The notes under the pieces are model-generated. The model saw nothing but the letters and a program-made list of their open reading frames with translations, was not told the DNA's origin and ran no database searches. DNA of 64,000 nt from CAZKAP01 sp964552195 (lineage in GTDB: Bacteria > Bacteroidota > Bacteroidia > Flavobacteriales > Flavobacteriaceae): NCBI GenBank assembly GCA_964552195.1, contig CAZKFM010000008.1, forward strand, positions 66,891 through 130,890, given 5' to 3'. A program made the position numbers and the translations under genes. Below, piece after piece: positions 56,201-63,639 of this stretch. The first letter of the stretch is position 1. Every line of letters begins with the position of its first letter.

Positions 56201-56786
56201 TATCGAACAGGGGTAGATACCGGCTCGTCGATTCGGCCTTGAGCAATTCCGGATCGGCCAGGGAGTTCAATGTGGTCTGCTTCATCTCCCTGAAGAAACG
56301 AGGGGCATCCCAGAAACGGAAATCCGCTGCCGGAACGGTGTCGCTGACCTCGGTACGATCCATGATTTTCCACTGATGATCGCTGAAATACATGCGGTAC
56401 AGCTCATTGAGATAGCTGAGGAGTAACATGCGTTCCACACCCTCAGCCTCTTCGGCCCCGGCTCGCAGTCGGTCGATTACCTGCCACTCCCCGTTTTCAT
56501 CCAGCAAGGCCGAAAATTTGGCCTCGAACAACAGGGCCTTGATCCGTTCGGCCTTGTTACCGTTCTTAAGCGCCTTGTCGTATATCTTGAGCACCGCCTT
56601 ACGGGCCTCTTTGGGCCTCCTGCCCAGTTCGAACGCATACACCTCCTTCCAGAGTTCGTCGTAGGGTCCGCCTGTCAGGTAGGCGTTGAGACTTTTTTCC
56701 GAGGGGGAATCCTGGGAATGTACCTCAGGGGTGTGCAGCATAAAAAGGGTAAGGAATGAAAGCAGAAAATATCGCAAGAAGCTCAT
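50265..56786 (-). CDS. Alpha-2-macroglobulin family protein with inserted carboxypeptidase-D/SusC-like segment
   Basis: This 2173-residue exported protein starts at the ATG at 56786, with signal MSFLRYFLLSFLTLFMLHTPEVHSQ and no lipobox. It has macroglobulin-type domains (MG2 region with LFTDRTLYRPGHKAYVKV), the A2M core (TAFFKPQL-like and FESPEALTQWNVWLLA), and a thioester motif CSEQ (Cys1603 to Gln1606) in FPYECSEQTFARIYAN. Around residues 1222-1312 it carries a carboxypeptidase-D regulatory domain (VRGTVLDENGDPLPGASVIV) ending in LEEVVIVGYG, the start of SusC/TonB-dependent receptors. Bacterial A2Ms trap proteases in the periplasm or at the surface. The insert suggests outer-membrane contacts, but that is inference. 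Confidence 0.92.
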   Translation of the reverse strand: MSFLRYFLLSFLTLFMLHTPEVHSQDSPSEKSLNAYLTGGPYDELWKEVYAFELGRRPKEARKAVLKIYDKALKNGNKAERIKALLFEAKFSALLDENGEWQVIDRLRAGAEEAEGVERMLLLSYLNELYRMYFSDHQWKIMDRTEVSDTVPAADFRFWDAPRFFREMKQTTLNSLADPELLKAESTSRYLPLFDTIGKDVRLLPTLYDILSKRVLEHLKDSRYSPDLKSADRSYIDASYLGSADVFLTAELPENDSSSTAHIFRIYRKLTRLNRDGNRPDRLARLNLERVGYAYSLIRSEQKEVWWQSGLESLIDSSRTPVERGHYLLSKARMLRDKGGDYDHRQGSTNRLKLKEAVAVCEEIQRITDDPYLVSHAKNLKEELYRPRLSLTSERYVYPDKESLFRVEYSNLDSLYLSVFRVPHDTREYYNTSEMLEDLPQLTGTPLRTWGMSLPESSDLQKHSAEFVLPALESGTYMLLAHPCPTVLEPDFIASQLLQVTSLTLLVNTMEGIHELKVRDRWDGTPKAGARILVTDTYRGGSKKLKTDDYGEAGWRHTRDYSRVNMSVSLGEDTLHLAENVGAYGRYRSGSGGVDESIRFHLFTDRTLYRPGHKAYVKVIGSMHDEEVYRTLSGESVKLSLSNPNGEEVFTQTVELNELGSAHTEIDLPGDGLTGSYSLRASPAEETDKKFQRGRIRNGYTSLRVEAYKRPTFFVEFPPTEGDFSLGDSLNIKGLAKAYSGSLVTEADVRYRVTRGLERPYWWYRWYGDYSGSEETEISSGTSRTDAEGSFVVPFRAKAEADGEPSPYDIFVFTVYAEVTDLNGETRTQEERVRIGRTRLKAGIEVESLWSTLDDSPKIEVSTTNLNGDFSPATGTLSIYPLQGPKHPKRERKWDEAEFPSLDRETFDSRFPYEYYMKKETRPVNWPRGPVKWETPFDSAKETVYRPGSLRNWQPGTYLLELLTQDSEGNEVVARDIIQLENPKSDILPVAQSFWSRIDKQAYEPGEQVVLKIGSSLPVLSMDVWIEKDHRITQKQRIILNNAIKEVRIPVTEADRGGFVIWLQAVGQNEHYSRSQFIRVNHPDTELKIVAETFRDKIQPGGSEKWLFRLLNPDGTPAAAEVLASMYDASLDAIEPFSWSFNPIEKPVYYSRNSQGSQAFDEDSWTVSNLDWSVTPRLSLSPPTWTDFGLNTGKYWQYNSYLSKLRQYFPVQASATASYDPDIPAGTVRGTVLDENGDPLPGASVIVKGTSFGTQTDFDGNFSIPVQKGQSLVISYIGYPTTEYAIKRDNSLVFNLQSDNAALEEVVIVGYGEGRPRRRMALKAMAAEAEEGEADMLMIRGQASGVTAEAPPPPTTAPDSVQAIDLSSIEARTNLQETAFFKPQLRTNEKGEVLIEFESPEALTQWNVWLLAHDRNLNNAYRKWQTVTQKELMVSPNMPRFLREGDRVVLRAKISNLSEDDLSGQAQLELTDPTTGENLDGLLSQENGVQTFEVGQGGNTVLSWEVSVPPGLQALQYRVVAGTGTYSDGQQDALPVLTNRTLVTETLPLWVNGKESRSFSLNGLKNADSPTLTNHQYTVEVSSNPVWYAVQSLPYLMEFPYECSEQTFARIYANTLGSHIGKAFPQIRETWESWANAEVLESKLEKNQELKALIIEETPWLRDAQSETEQKKRMGNLFRDDHMQKELRKALRKLEDMQFSEGGFPWFKGSRYPSRNVTQHIVSGFGHLKVLGVWNKGDMPEGKRIQRMTERAISYMDQEIAREYDKLIERADKIEKEAKTQAKGRKARTEFLAADHLHWGVLQYLYARSFFSEYPIPDQAEKATRYYHEQLIRYWDRRNLYSWAMAGLYLIRSGEMEEAGKILTAIDQLSVHNEELGTYWKENVSGWYWYQAPVETQSLLIELYSEYLPEGPDKEARIGGMQTWLLKQKQTRNWKTTKATTEAIYALLRGGTGILEEKKVELQLGGRPIVDWGPEQSEREAGTGYVKFSFGPDQVSQKMSEVTIVKSDEGPAWGAAYWQYFEDLDKVSASETSLKLRKQIFRRTFDENGEILVPVGPDSPLRVGDLLRIRIELESDRHMEFLHMKDYRAASFEPVETLSRYRYQEGLWYYQSTRDASTHFFIENMEKGSYVFEYELRVAQEGEFSNGYALIQSMYAPEFSSHSDGQRVRVSSE

Positions 56787-56871
56787 GTGGTGTTTGTTTA
56801 GTGGTCGCAGACTTAAAGTTACCAAATGCCGTACCGATCTGCGCCTTCCTTGGTAACTTTACCTGGAAATT

Positions 56872-58245
56872 ATGCCGATGAAGCTTCATTTTATTGCCAT
56901 AGGGGGCAGTGCGATGCACAACCTCGCCCTGGCCCTGCACGATAAGGGATACGAGATCAGCGGTAGCGACGACGTTATCTTTGAGCCCTCACGAACCCGC
57001 CTGGAAAAAGAAGGCTTACTACCTGCGGAAACGGGGTGGTTTCCCGAACGGATTACACCTGGGCTGGACGGAGTCATACTGGGCATGCATGCCCGTATCG
57101 ACAATCCCGAACTGCTCCGGGCACAGGAGCTGGGGCTACCCATTTATTCCTATCCCGAATTCCTGTATAAGCAGGCTGAAAACAAGACTCGGGTGGTGAT
57201 AGCAGGCAGTCATGGAAAAACGACCATAACCTCCATGATCCTGCATGTGCTGCACTACTGCGGGAAGGAAGTGGACTATATGGTGGGTGCCCAGCTGGAT
57301 GGCTTCGATCGCATGGTCCACCTGACCGAAACCGACGATTTCATACTGCTGGAGGGTGACGAATACCTGTCCTCGCCTCTGGACCGCAGGTCTAAATTCC
57401 TGTGGTACAAGCCAAATATTGCCTTGCTGAGCGGGATTTCCTGGGACCATATGAACGTATTTCCGACCTATGAAGACTACCTGGCTCCGTTCGCGGAATT
57501 TCTGAACGGGATCGAGCCTGGCGGAAGCATCACCTACAACTCGGAGGATGCGGAAGTAGTACGGCTCGTGGAGTCCTGCCAGAACCCTATCCGAAAGCTC
57601 CCCTATGAGACACTGGATTACGAGATTTCGGCCGGAACCACCTACCTGGAGACGGAGGAGGGTCCATTGCCGCTTTCGATCTTCGGCAGGCATAATCTCA
57701 ACAACCTGGCGGGTGCCAAATGGATCTGCCAGCACATGGGCATAGATGAGCTGGACTTTTACGATGCCATCGGGAGCTTTAAAGGGGCCTCCAAGCGCAT
57801 GGAGGTCCTGCATCAGGACCGCGAGCGGGTAGTGATCAAGGATTTTGCTCACGCCCCCAGCAAAGTGGCCGCTACCACTTCGGCGGTTAAGGAGCAGTTT
57901 CCGGACTTCGAACTCATCGCCTGTCTCGAGCTGCATACCTATAGCAGCCTGAACGCGGAGTTCATCAAACAGTACAGCGGTTCGCTGTCGGAAGCCGACC
58001 GGGCCATAGTGTATTATTCGCCGGAGGCCGTGGCGGTCAAGAAGCTGGAGGAGATTTCGCCGGAAACGATACGGTCCGCATTCGACCATCCGGGAATCGA
58101 GGTATGCACGAGCCCTGAGGAATTTGCCTCCCTGTTATTCTCGCTTTCCCTGGAAAAAACGGCCCTGCTGCTGATGAGCTCGGGAAACTACGGGGGACTG
58201 GACTGGGACAGACTGCCCAGCCTCTGGCAGACGGAATCCAACTAA
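56872..58245 (+). CDS. Mur ligase family protein, Mpl-like
   Basis: This 457-residue Mur ligase has KLHFIAIGGSAMHNLALALHDKGY, the ATP loop GSHGKTTITSMI (about 111-122), LLEGDEYLSSPLD, SWDHMNVFPTY, GRHNLNNLAGA and KDFAHAPSKVAAT. The opening and overall pattern are closest to Mpl, the UDP-MurNAc:tripeptide ligase used in peptidoglycan recycling, rather than MurC. A weak -7 box (TAACTTTA, 56854-56861) lies 10 nt upstream. It is divergent from the macroglobulin gene. Confidence 0.9.
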   Translation: MPMKLHFIAIGGSAMHNLALALHDKGYEISGSDDVIFEPSRTRLEKEGLLPAETGWFPERITPGLDGVILGMHARIDNPELLRAQELGLPIYSYPEFLYKQAENKTRVVIAGSHGKTTITSMILHVLHYCGKEVDYMVGAQLDGFDRMVHLTETDDFILLEGDEYLSSPLDRRSKFLWYKPNIALLSGISWDHMNVFPTYEDYLAPFAEFLNGIEPGGSITYNSEDAEVVRLVESCQNPIRKLPYETLDYEISAGTTYLETEEGPLPLSIFGRHNLNNLAGAKWICQHMGIDELDFYDAIGSFKGASKRMEVLHQDRERVVIKDFAHAPSKVAATTSAVKEQFPDFELIACLELHTYSSLNAEFIKQYSGSLSEADRAIVYYSPEAVAVKKLEEISPETIRSAFDHPGIEVCTSPEEFASLLFSLSLEKTALLLMSSGNYGGLDWDRLPSLWQTESN

Positions 58246-58276
58246 GGCGCTATACACCGTAGTACCGAAGCCCTGA

Positions 58277-58726
58277 TCAGACCCCGAATTGGGTCAGGTG
58301 ATGATTCAGGTGCTTATACTGCATTTTCCCGATCTGCTCGGTCGTGAATTCTCCGAAGGCCGGGTGCGGAGCCCAGTCCGTCTTGTCACGAGCGGCGTGG
58401 AATTCGTCGATCAGTTGCAGGAGTTTCTTCTTTTCCTCCTCGAAATCCCGGTTGTCTTCGACCTTAAACCGCTTGGGTGTAGGGATGTTTTTCCTCCATT
58501 GGGAATCGTCGTACATGCTCTTTTTAAAGGAGCGTAGCAGCAACCGAACGAAAAAATTATACTGAGCCGAATCTTCCGGGTACAGGGTTCCTTTCAGCGG
58601 AAACTGGCAGTGCCTCAGCATCTGACCGGTGTTCATTATTCCCCAGGCGGGCTGTGCATCGGGCTGAAGCTTCGCTATGCGATCCTTGATTTCCTGGTAG
58701 TCTGAGGGTTCGAATATTGATTTCAT
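58277..58726 (-). CDS. DUF1569-family protein
   Basis: This is a 149-residue DinB-like helical protein with WGIMNTGQMLRHCQFPL near the N-terminus and FGEFTTEQIGKMQYKHLNHHLTQFG at the C-terminus. The histidines in both stretches match the metal-binding positions of DinB-like folds. The family is of unknown function. Single gene. Confidence 0.85.
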   Translation of the reverse strand: MKSIFEPSDYQEIKDRIAKLQPDAQPAWGIMNTGQMLRHCQFPLKGTLYPEDSAQYNFFVRLLLRSFKKSMYDDSQWRKNIPTPKRFKVEDNRDFEEEKKKLLQLIDEFHAARDKTDWAPHPAFGEFTTEQIGKMQYKHLNHHLTQFGV

Positions 58727-58769
58727 CCTGCAGGTTGTTCAAATAGTTTAGGCTGAAGTTAGGAAAAAT

Positions 58770-59498
58770 ATGCGCCCATCTATGACCAAAAACACCCAGC
58801 CGAAAGGATCAGCTTCTGAAACCTCCTTATCCCGGTGGAGCCCCGATGAGCTTCCTCGGGAGCGATACACTATTCACGGGATAGGATCACTGACGGATGC
58901 TGAGCTGATCGCCCTGCTGATCGGTTCGGGTAATGCCGGTCGCAATGCGGTGGACATCAGTCGTGCCGTTCTCAGAACAAGTGGCTTCAGCTGGAGAAAA
59001 CTGGCCGGCAAAACCGAGGAGGAATTGCGCGAACTGCCCGGGGTCGGGCAGGTCAAGGCACTGCGCCTGCTGGCGGCTTTTGAGGTGGGCCGGCGCTTAC
59101 GCCTCGAACCCTCCGAATCCGCAGTCCGCATTTCGGATAGTGAGGGTATTTACCGCCTGTTGGGCCCCCGGCTCGAGTGCTTACCCCACGAGGAATTCTG
59201 GATGGTATTCCTGAACAATTCCCACCGGGTACTCCTCAAGGAACAGCTCAGTAAGGGGGGCATTACGGGAACCCTGGTCGACATTCGCCTCGTACTCAAG
59301 CGCGCCTTGCAACTGGGAGCCGTGGCTATGGTCGTAGCCCATAATCACCCCTCCGGCAACCTGACACCCAGTGCCTCGGATCGGCAAATCACACGCCGGC
59401 TGAAGGAGGCCGCCGAACTCCTCGACCTCAGGCTACTGGACCACCTGATTATTTCAAGGGAGGGCTACATGAGTTTCGCGGACCAAGATTTGCTGTAG
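58770..59498 (+). CDS. radC: RadC-family JAB-domain protein
   Basis: This 242-residue protein (start at 58770, or at the second ATG at 58782) has the N-terminal helix-hairpin-helix region (GIGSLTDAELIALLIGSG, ELPGVGQVKALRL) and the JAMM motif AHNHPSGNLTPSASD near the C-terminus. It has the complete domain layout of chromosomal RadC. Its biochemical role is still unsettled. Confidence 0.93.
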   Translation: MRPSMTKNTQPKGSASETSLSRWSPDELPRERYTIHGIGSLTDAELIALLIGSGNAGRNAVDISRAVLRTSGFSWRKLAGKTEEELRELPGVGQVKALRLLAAFEVGRRLRLEPSESAVRISDSEGIYRLLGPRLECLPHEEFWMVFLNNSHRVLLKEQLSKGGITGTLVDIRLVLKRALQLGAVAMVVAHNHPSGNLTPSASDRQITRRLKEAAELLDLRLLDHLIISREGYMSFADQDLL

Positions 59499-59530
59499 TC
59501 GCTTCGCATCTTCACTTCCCACCGATGAAC

Positions 59531-59538
59531 TACCTTTG
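59531..59538 (+). promoter_or_regulatory. -7 box for the deacetylase-like gene
   Basis: TACCTTTG matches TAnnTTTG exactly and ends 4 nt before the GTG start at 59543, implying a leaderless message. Confidence 0.5.
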
Positions 59539-59542
59539 AATT

Positions 59543-60841
59543 GTGCTTCTGGTTTACACACATAAAATCACCAAGCGATTTACTTATATCGCCAGGCATC
59601 TTTTTACGCAGATGCTCGGCTCCTCCGTGGAATTCACGACCCGGGTCGAAGATTTTATCAAGCATACAGGCCCCAAGATTACCTACACCAAGCAGCCCTT
59701 GCAGAACGAATTCTTTATTCGGTCCAACGATCTGCTATTCGAGCGGGGAATCAACGATTTCGAAATCGAGGTGTTTAAATGGGACGACCTGCCCTGTTTT
59801 TTTGCTGCCGGGGAGCGCAGCAACCTACCCTTCGATATTTTCGCAGCCAGTTTCTACCTGATCAGCAGGTACGAGGAATACCTGCCCCATGTGAGGGATG
59901 AGCACGGTCGCTTCAAGGCCGAGGACAGTCTGGCACAACGTCACGGGTTCCTGAAGCTGCCGATAATCGACCTGTGGATGCACAAGTTTAAAACGGTGCT
60001 TCAGGCCCGGTTTTCCGATTGGGAGACCAGCCCCGAAGGGTACCGTTTTATGCCCCTGATATCTGTGGTGCAGTCTCATCGTTTCGCAAACCGGAGCCTG
60101 CTGAGGAATGTCGTAGGTATGATTTCGGATATACTTACCCTCCAATTTTTCCGATTTCGTTACCGCATACTGGTCTTAATGGGTAAGCGAACCGACCCCT
60201 ATGACATCTTCGAGGAGCTCATCGATAAGAGTCGAAAACTGGGTGTTAGGCCCATCTTCTTCTTTCAGTTTGCCGAGTATTCCGAGCAGGATCGGAACGT
60301 CGCCATTTACAAGAATGGCTTTCGTTATCTGATCAAGTCGGTTGCCGACTACTTTCCGGTCGACCTCAGTGCTTCCCAGTCGGCAGCCAGCAGCGTGGCC
60401 CGGCTTAAGGAGGAGCGATGGAGCCTGGGAGAACTCATCCATCGGGACATCAACAAGGTTCGCCTCCGCTATCTTCGGGTACAGCTGCCGCATACCTACC
60501 GCAGCCTGATCGAATCCGAGTTCAATGAGGATTACAGTATGGGATACGAGTCCCAGGCGGGATTCCGGGCAGGTACCAGTCACCCTTTCTACTTTTACGA
60601 TCTGCTGCAGGAGACCCAGCAACCGCTTAAGGTCTTTCCGGTGGCCGCCACGGACCGCCTGTTCTATCGCTGGAAAAAGGAACGCAAGATCCTGGAAGAA
60701 ATCGAGGACTTGTGCCGGCCGGTACGGGAAACGGGAGGGGCTTTCCTGTTGCAGTTCTCCAATGTCTACCTCTCCCAGAGTAAGAGGGTCCACGGCATGC
60801 AGCTCTATGAGAAGATTGCGGCCAACAGCAACCGAAACTGA
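59543..60841 (+). CDS. Polysaccharide-deacetylase-like protein, probably catalytically altered
   Basis: This is a 432-residue protein starting at GTG. It matches the Bacteroidota polysaccharide-deacetylase-family layout: LVYTHKITKRFTYIARHLF, FDIFAASFYLISRYEEYLPH, then LLRNVVGM and DYSMGYESQAGFRAGTSHPFYFYDL. Where family members have a catalytic/metal FDID(H) stretch, this one reads ISVVQSHRF, so the usual Asp residues are missing. It may be inactive or use a different substrate. No signal peptide. Confidence 0.75.
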   Translation: MLLVYTHKITKRFTYIARHLFTQMLGSSVEFTTRVEDFIKHTGPKITYTKQPLQNEFFIRSNDLLFERGINDFEIEVFKWDDLPCFFAAGERSNLPFDIFAASFYLISRYEEYLPHVRDEHGRFKAEDSLAQRHGFLKLPIIDLWMHKFKTVLQARFSDWETSPEGYRFMPLISVVQSHRFANRSLLRNVVGMISDILTLQFFRFRYRILVLMGKRTDPYDIFEELIDKSRKLGVRPIFFFQFAEYSEQDRNVAIYKNGFRYLIKSVADYFPVDLSASQSAASSVARLKEERWSLGELIHRDINKVRLRYLRVQLPHTYRSLIESEFNEDYSMGYESQAGFRAGTSHPFYFYDLLQETQQPLKVFPVAATDRLFYRWKKERKILEEIEDLCRPVRETGGAFLLQFSNVYLSQSKRVHGMQLYEKIAANSNRN

Positions 60842-60940
60842 TTTCTTCCGGTTTTCCATACTAAGACCAGGACTTTTGGGGTTTTTAGGGTAGGGTTCTG
60901 CCTGTTCAAGTTGTTTACCAATCGAGAAACCCCAAAGACC

Positions 60941-61486
60941 ATGACCCCCCGGATACGACCATACCTGCTGACACTCCTCACAGTGCTGCTGTGCGTTTCC
61001 TGCGCCGAGGAACAGGACTACGGAGTTTTTAATGAGCTGCGTGCAGAACCCGAGGTGGAAGCCAGTCTGTTTTTTTTGAGGACAACCGAACAGATGATCA
61101 ATGATTTCGGGGGGTCCAATGTGGTCTACGAACAGTTCTTCGAATTCGAGGCCTTTAGCGAGGAATTCGTAAATGATCGCATCCTTCAGGGAACGATCTT
61201 TTATGAAATCCAAAACAGCACGAGTAAACCGCTGCTTCTGGAGGTTTTATTCCTCGATGAAGGGGGTAATCTATTGGATACCGGGATATTTAATATACTC
61301 GCCCTGGAGAATCTCGAACGGCAGGTTTTTTACGGAAATGGGGGCAAACCCCTGACCGCTCTGGCCGGAACGGCTCAGCTGCTGGTGCGAGTGGTGAACC
61401 AGGGAGACGGCAGCAGTGTCTCGCCCATGCCCGAGCCCTCACTGGTTTTCCGTTCCCATTTTCAGGTGAGGCTCCGGTTGCTTTAG
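60941..61486 (+). CDS. Hypothetical lipoprotein
   Basis: This is a 181-residue protein with a lipoprotein signal MTPRIRPYLLTLLTVLLCVSC. The mature region is beta-rich (EVEASLFFLRTTEQMINDF, FYEIQNSTSKPLLLEVLFLDEGGNLLDTG). I do not recognise a named family, but similar small lipoproteins are common in Flavobacteriaceae. It is the last gene before the AT-rich accessory region. Confidence 0.8.
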   Translation: MTPRIRPYLLTLLTVLLCVSCAEEQDYGVFNELRAEPEVEASLFFLRTTEQMINDFGGSNVVYEQFFEFEAFSEEFVNDRILQGTIFYEIQNSTSKPLLLEVLFLDEGGNLLDTGIFNILALENLERQVFYGNGGKPLTALAGTAQLLVRVVNQGDGSSVSPMPEPSLVFRSHFQVRLRLL

Positions 61487-61673
61487 GAGGGAAGGGCTTA
61501 AAGTAGTCAAGAAATACAGAAGGCCGAAACGGCCAGGCTGTCCCTTAATTATCTTGAGAAAGCAAGCAGACCACCATAAAATGAATGGCGCTTAACGTCC
61601 AGGCTATGACTCGTAGCTGAGCGCCGGGTGTTTTTCTTACATAGAAAGTTAAGAAAAAGAGCCAAGCGATGCG
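61487..61673. other. Non-coding interval entering the AT-rich region
   Basis: With the stub that follows this covers a 435-bp stretch without an intact gene. I see no RNA gene or transposon end. Base composition shifts to AT-rich here, suggesting the border of an acquired segment. Confidence 0.4.
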
Positions 61674-61925
61674 CTATGAGTTATAGGTTATGTGCCTGTT
61701 GCACAACTCTGTGAATAAAGATAGCAAACAGCACTGCTGTCCAAAACGTTTTTTTTGTGCAAAGCCTTCCTGTGAGGGCCAGTCACTTAGCTCTCTAAAA
61801 TAGCTCTTTTTAAAATCATACCCCCCTGAACCTTCAGAAGCCAAAAGCAAATCATAGATGAATGTCTCTTTACTGAAACGGTTCATCAGCTTTTGCAGAT
61901 TGTTTACTATTTGGGTCATGTTCAT
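61674..61925 (-). pseudogene. Stub of a third cistron coupled to abiEii
   Basis: This is an 83-codon frame whose ATG overlaps the stop of the AbiEii gene as ATGA. The first ~30 residues (MTQIVNNLQKLMNRFSKETF, then IYDLLLA) look like a real N-terminus of the sort seen in Bacteroidota DNA methyltransferase/restriction proteins. The remainder looks like random translation. I read it as a gene truncated shortly after its start. The family guess rests on memory of similar N-termini. Confidence 0.4.
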
Positions 61926-62728
61926 TTCAGATCAAATTTCTTTAGGTGTCTACTCACTTCTCTCAGCACCTCTTCAAAGTCTGGCAAGTCCTGAATTTGA
62001 TCTGCCATGGAAGATTGCCAGCGGCCTTTGTATTGAGGAAGTCGCTGTTCCAATTTGTTGTGAAATTCAGTTGGGTCTATTCCCTTGCTCTCGCACTTGG
62101 TTTTGAATTCTGCCACATAAAAATCGATGGCCATTCCATGAATTTCCAAAAGGTACCAGATGTCGTAAAAATCTCGTGCCTGCATTCGCTGCATCACAGA
62201 CCTCAATTTTTCTACCAGCACCTCTTCTAACGGATAGCAAAGTAGCTCATGGTCTTCCTGATCTGTGTATCCAAGAAAGGCTTTTTGCTTGATAGGTTCA
62301 AAAGCTAATGTTTCACTTCGCGATATATCGACCTTAACTTTTTTATTGGCACCAATCCCACCCAGCGGACCGACATAACTGATGTAAAAGTTGATGCCTC
62401 CATCTTCGTGTTCATTGTTGTCGATAATCTCAAGTGGAATGTTGGCTTCATCTCTGACATATTCAAAGACTTCTCTGAACCATTCAAATATTTGTTCGTT
62501 CGAAACCTCGTTGTCCAACAGAGTGAAATCAAGATCTTCTGAAAAGCGATAGTCTTCGAAATAGACCTTCTTGAGAACGGTTCCTCCTTTAAAGACTATG
62601 GTTTTGAAGAGATGCTCATGTTGAGCAATACCCTGCAAAATCCAAGAAAGGATGTAGTCCTTCTCAATCTGCTGATCTCTTACACCAACTTCACGAGCCT
62701 TGTTTTGTATTTCACCTGGTTTTATCAT
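61922..62728 (-). CDS. AbiEii-type nucleotidyltransferase toxin
   Basis: This 268-residue protein has the nucleotidyltransferase core FKGGTVLKKVYFEDYRFSEDLDFTLL, where the GGT and DLD residues are the GS-like and metal-binding motifs. The C-terminal helical part includes LRSVMQRMQARDFYDIWYLLEIHG. AbiEii toxins are bacteriostatic nucleotidyltransferases in type IV-style abortive infection systems, and related MenT enzymes modify tRNA. Its ATG overlaps the AbiEi stop by 4 bp. Confidence 0.93.
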   Translation of the reverse strand: MIKPGEIQNKAREVGVRDQQIEKDYILSWILQGIAQHEHLFKTIVFKGGTVLKKVYFEDYRFSEDLDFTLLDNEVSNEQIFEWFREVFEYVRDEANIPLEIIDNNEHEDGGINFYISYVGPLGGIGANKKVKVDISRSETLAFEPIKQKAFLGYTDQEDHELLCYPLEEVLVEKLRSVMQRMQARDFYDIWYLLEIHGMAIDFYVAEFKTKCESKGIDPTEFHNKLEQRLPQYKGRWQSSMADQIQDLPDFEEVLREVSRHLKKFDLK

Positions 62729-63546
62729 GTGTAGATGGCAGATTTAATGGTTTCAGTTTCCAGATTCTGTTGAATGCTCCAGCGACTTATCATTTTGCCA
62801 GATTTCGGAAGTTCAGTGTCAAGAATGACATACGAAACTGTCTTGGCTTTTTGAAGCTGTTTTGTAATGCCGGAACTTATTTCAAGCGTTTCGAGAAGGA
62901 ATCCCAATCGTTTAATGACGGCCTGCGATTTGAATCTTTGAGCGTATTCTAGTAGCCGGTCATATTTGATTTTATCTTTTGAGGTATGAATAGCCCGGGC
63001 AATTTCAACAATACCTCCTGCATAATCCGGCTTGAACAAGCAGTCAATAATGGTTTTTTCAAGGTCAGAACATAGGACCTTGTTAAAGCTGTCAATCCAT
63101 ATTTTCTTAGCGCCAAAGAAGTGATCGGCATTGTGATAGATGAATTGAAAGCTCACATCCTTAATTTTCAAAGTAGACGGTTTGAGTTGTTTAGCTACAA
63201 CAATTTGTTCTTTCAAAGAAGGCTGAGTAATCAGGTTGTGGATTTGCATTGCAGAGTAGTATCCGATGTAGTGATCTGTTCCTTTGGTCAGGTGCTCGGC
63301 AAGTAAATGCCAATCGGGCATAAACGAACTGGCTTCTTGTTCATACGGTATGACGTAATACAAGCCTTTCTTTAGTCTCATTAGAAGTCCTCTTTTGACC
63401 ATGTCACTAAGAAGCTCCTTCAATGCACTTTCACTTGAATCGGGCAAAGCCGTTTGAGCTTCAGAAAAATCAAAGCAATCCTTATTCATTTGGTTAAAAT
63501 GAGTCAGGATTTCATTGGATTGCGTTGATATGAATTTATCTTTCAT
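62725..63546 (-). CDS. AbiEi-type antitoxin / transcriptional regulator
   Basis: This 273-residue protein has an N-terminal winged helix (residues ~10-65: LKELLSDMVKRGLLMRLKKGLYYV) and the AbiEi C-terminal antitoxin region (DRMI-like YIGYYSAMQIHNLITQPS, LCSDLEKTIIDCLFKPDYAGG). AbiEi represses its own operon by binding inverted repeats in the promoter, and neutralises AbiEii. The start ATG lies inside one of two copies of a 32-bp repeat that carries such a palindrome. Confidence 0.92.
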   Translation of the reverse strand: MKDKFISTQSNEILTHFNQMNKDCFDFSEAQTALPDSSESALKELLSDMVKRGLLMRLKKGLYYVIPYEQEASSFMPDWHLLAEHLTKGTDHYIGYYSAMQIHNLITQPSLKEQIVVAKQLKPSTLKIKDVSFQFIYHNADHFFGAKKIWIDSFNKVLCSDLEKTIIDCLFKPDYAGGIVEIARAIHTSKDKIKYDRLLEYAQRFKSQAVIKRLGFLLETLEISSGITKQLQKAKTVSYVILDTELPKSGKMISRWSIQQNLETETIKSAIYT

Positions 63547-63639
63547 AGCGAATATGTCAGCTTTAACCTGACTACAAAGATACGAATAATAATTCGAGCA
63601 AGTTATGTTTCATAGCGAATACGTCAGCTTTAACCTGAC
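63541..63639. promoter_or_regulatory. AbiE promoter with duplicated palindromic operator
   Basis: A 32-bp sequence occurs at 63541-63572 and again at 63608-63639 with one mismatch. Each copy contains, on the minus strand, GTCAGgttaaagCTGAC, a 5-bp inverted repeat with a 7-bp spacer (63556-63572 and 63623-63639). Between them the minus strand reads TATCTTTG (63575-63582), an exact -7 box, which places the start site in the proximal palindrome. This is the layout expected for autorepression by AbiEi. Confidence 0.6.
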
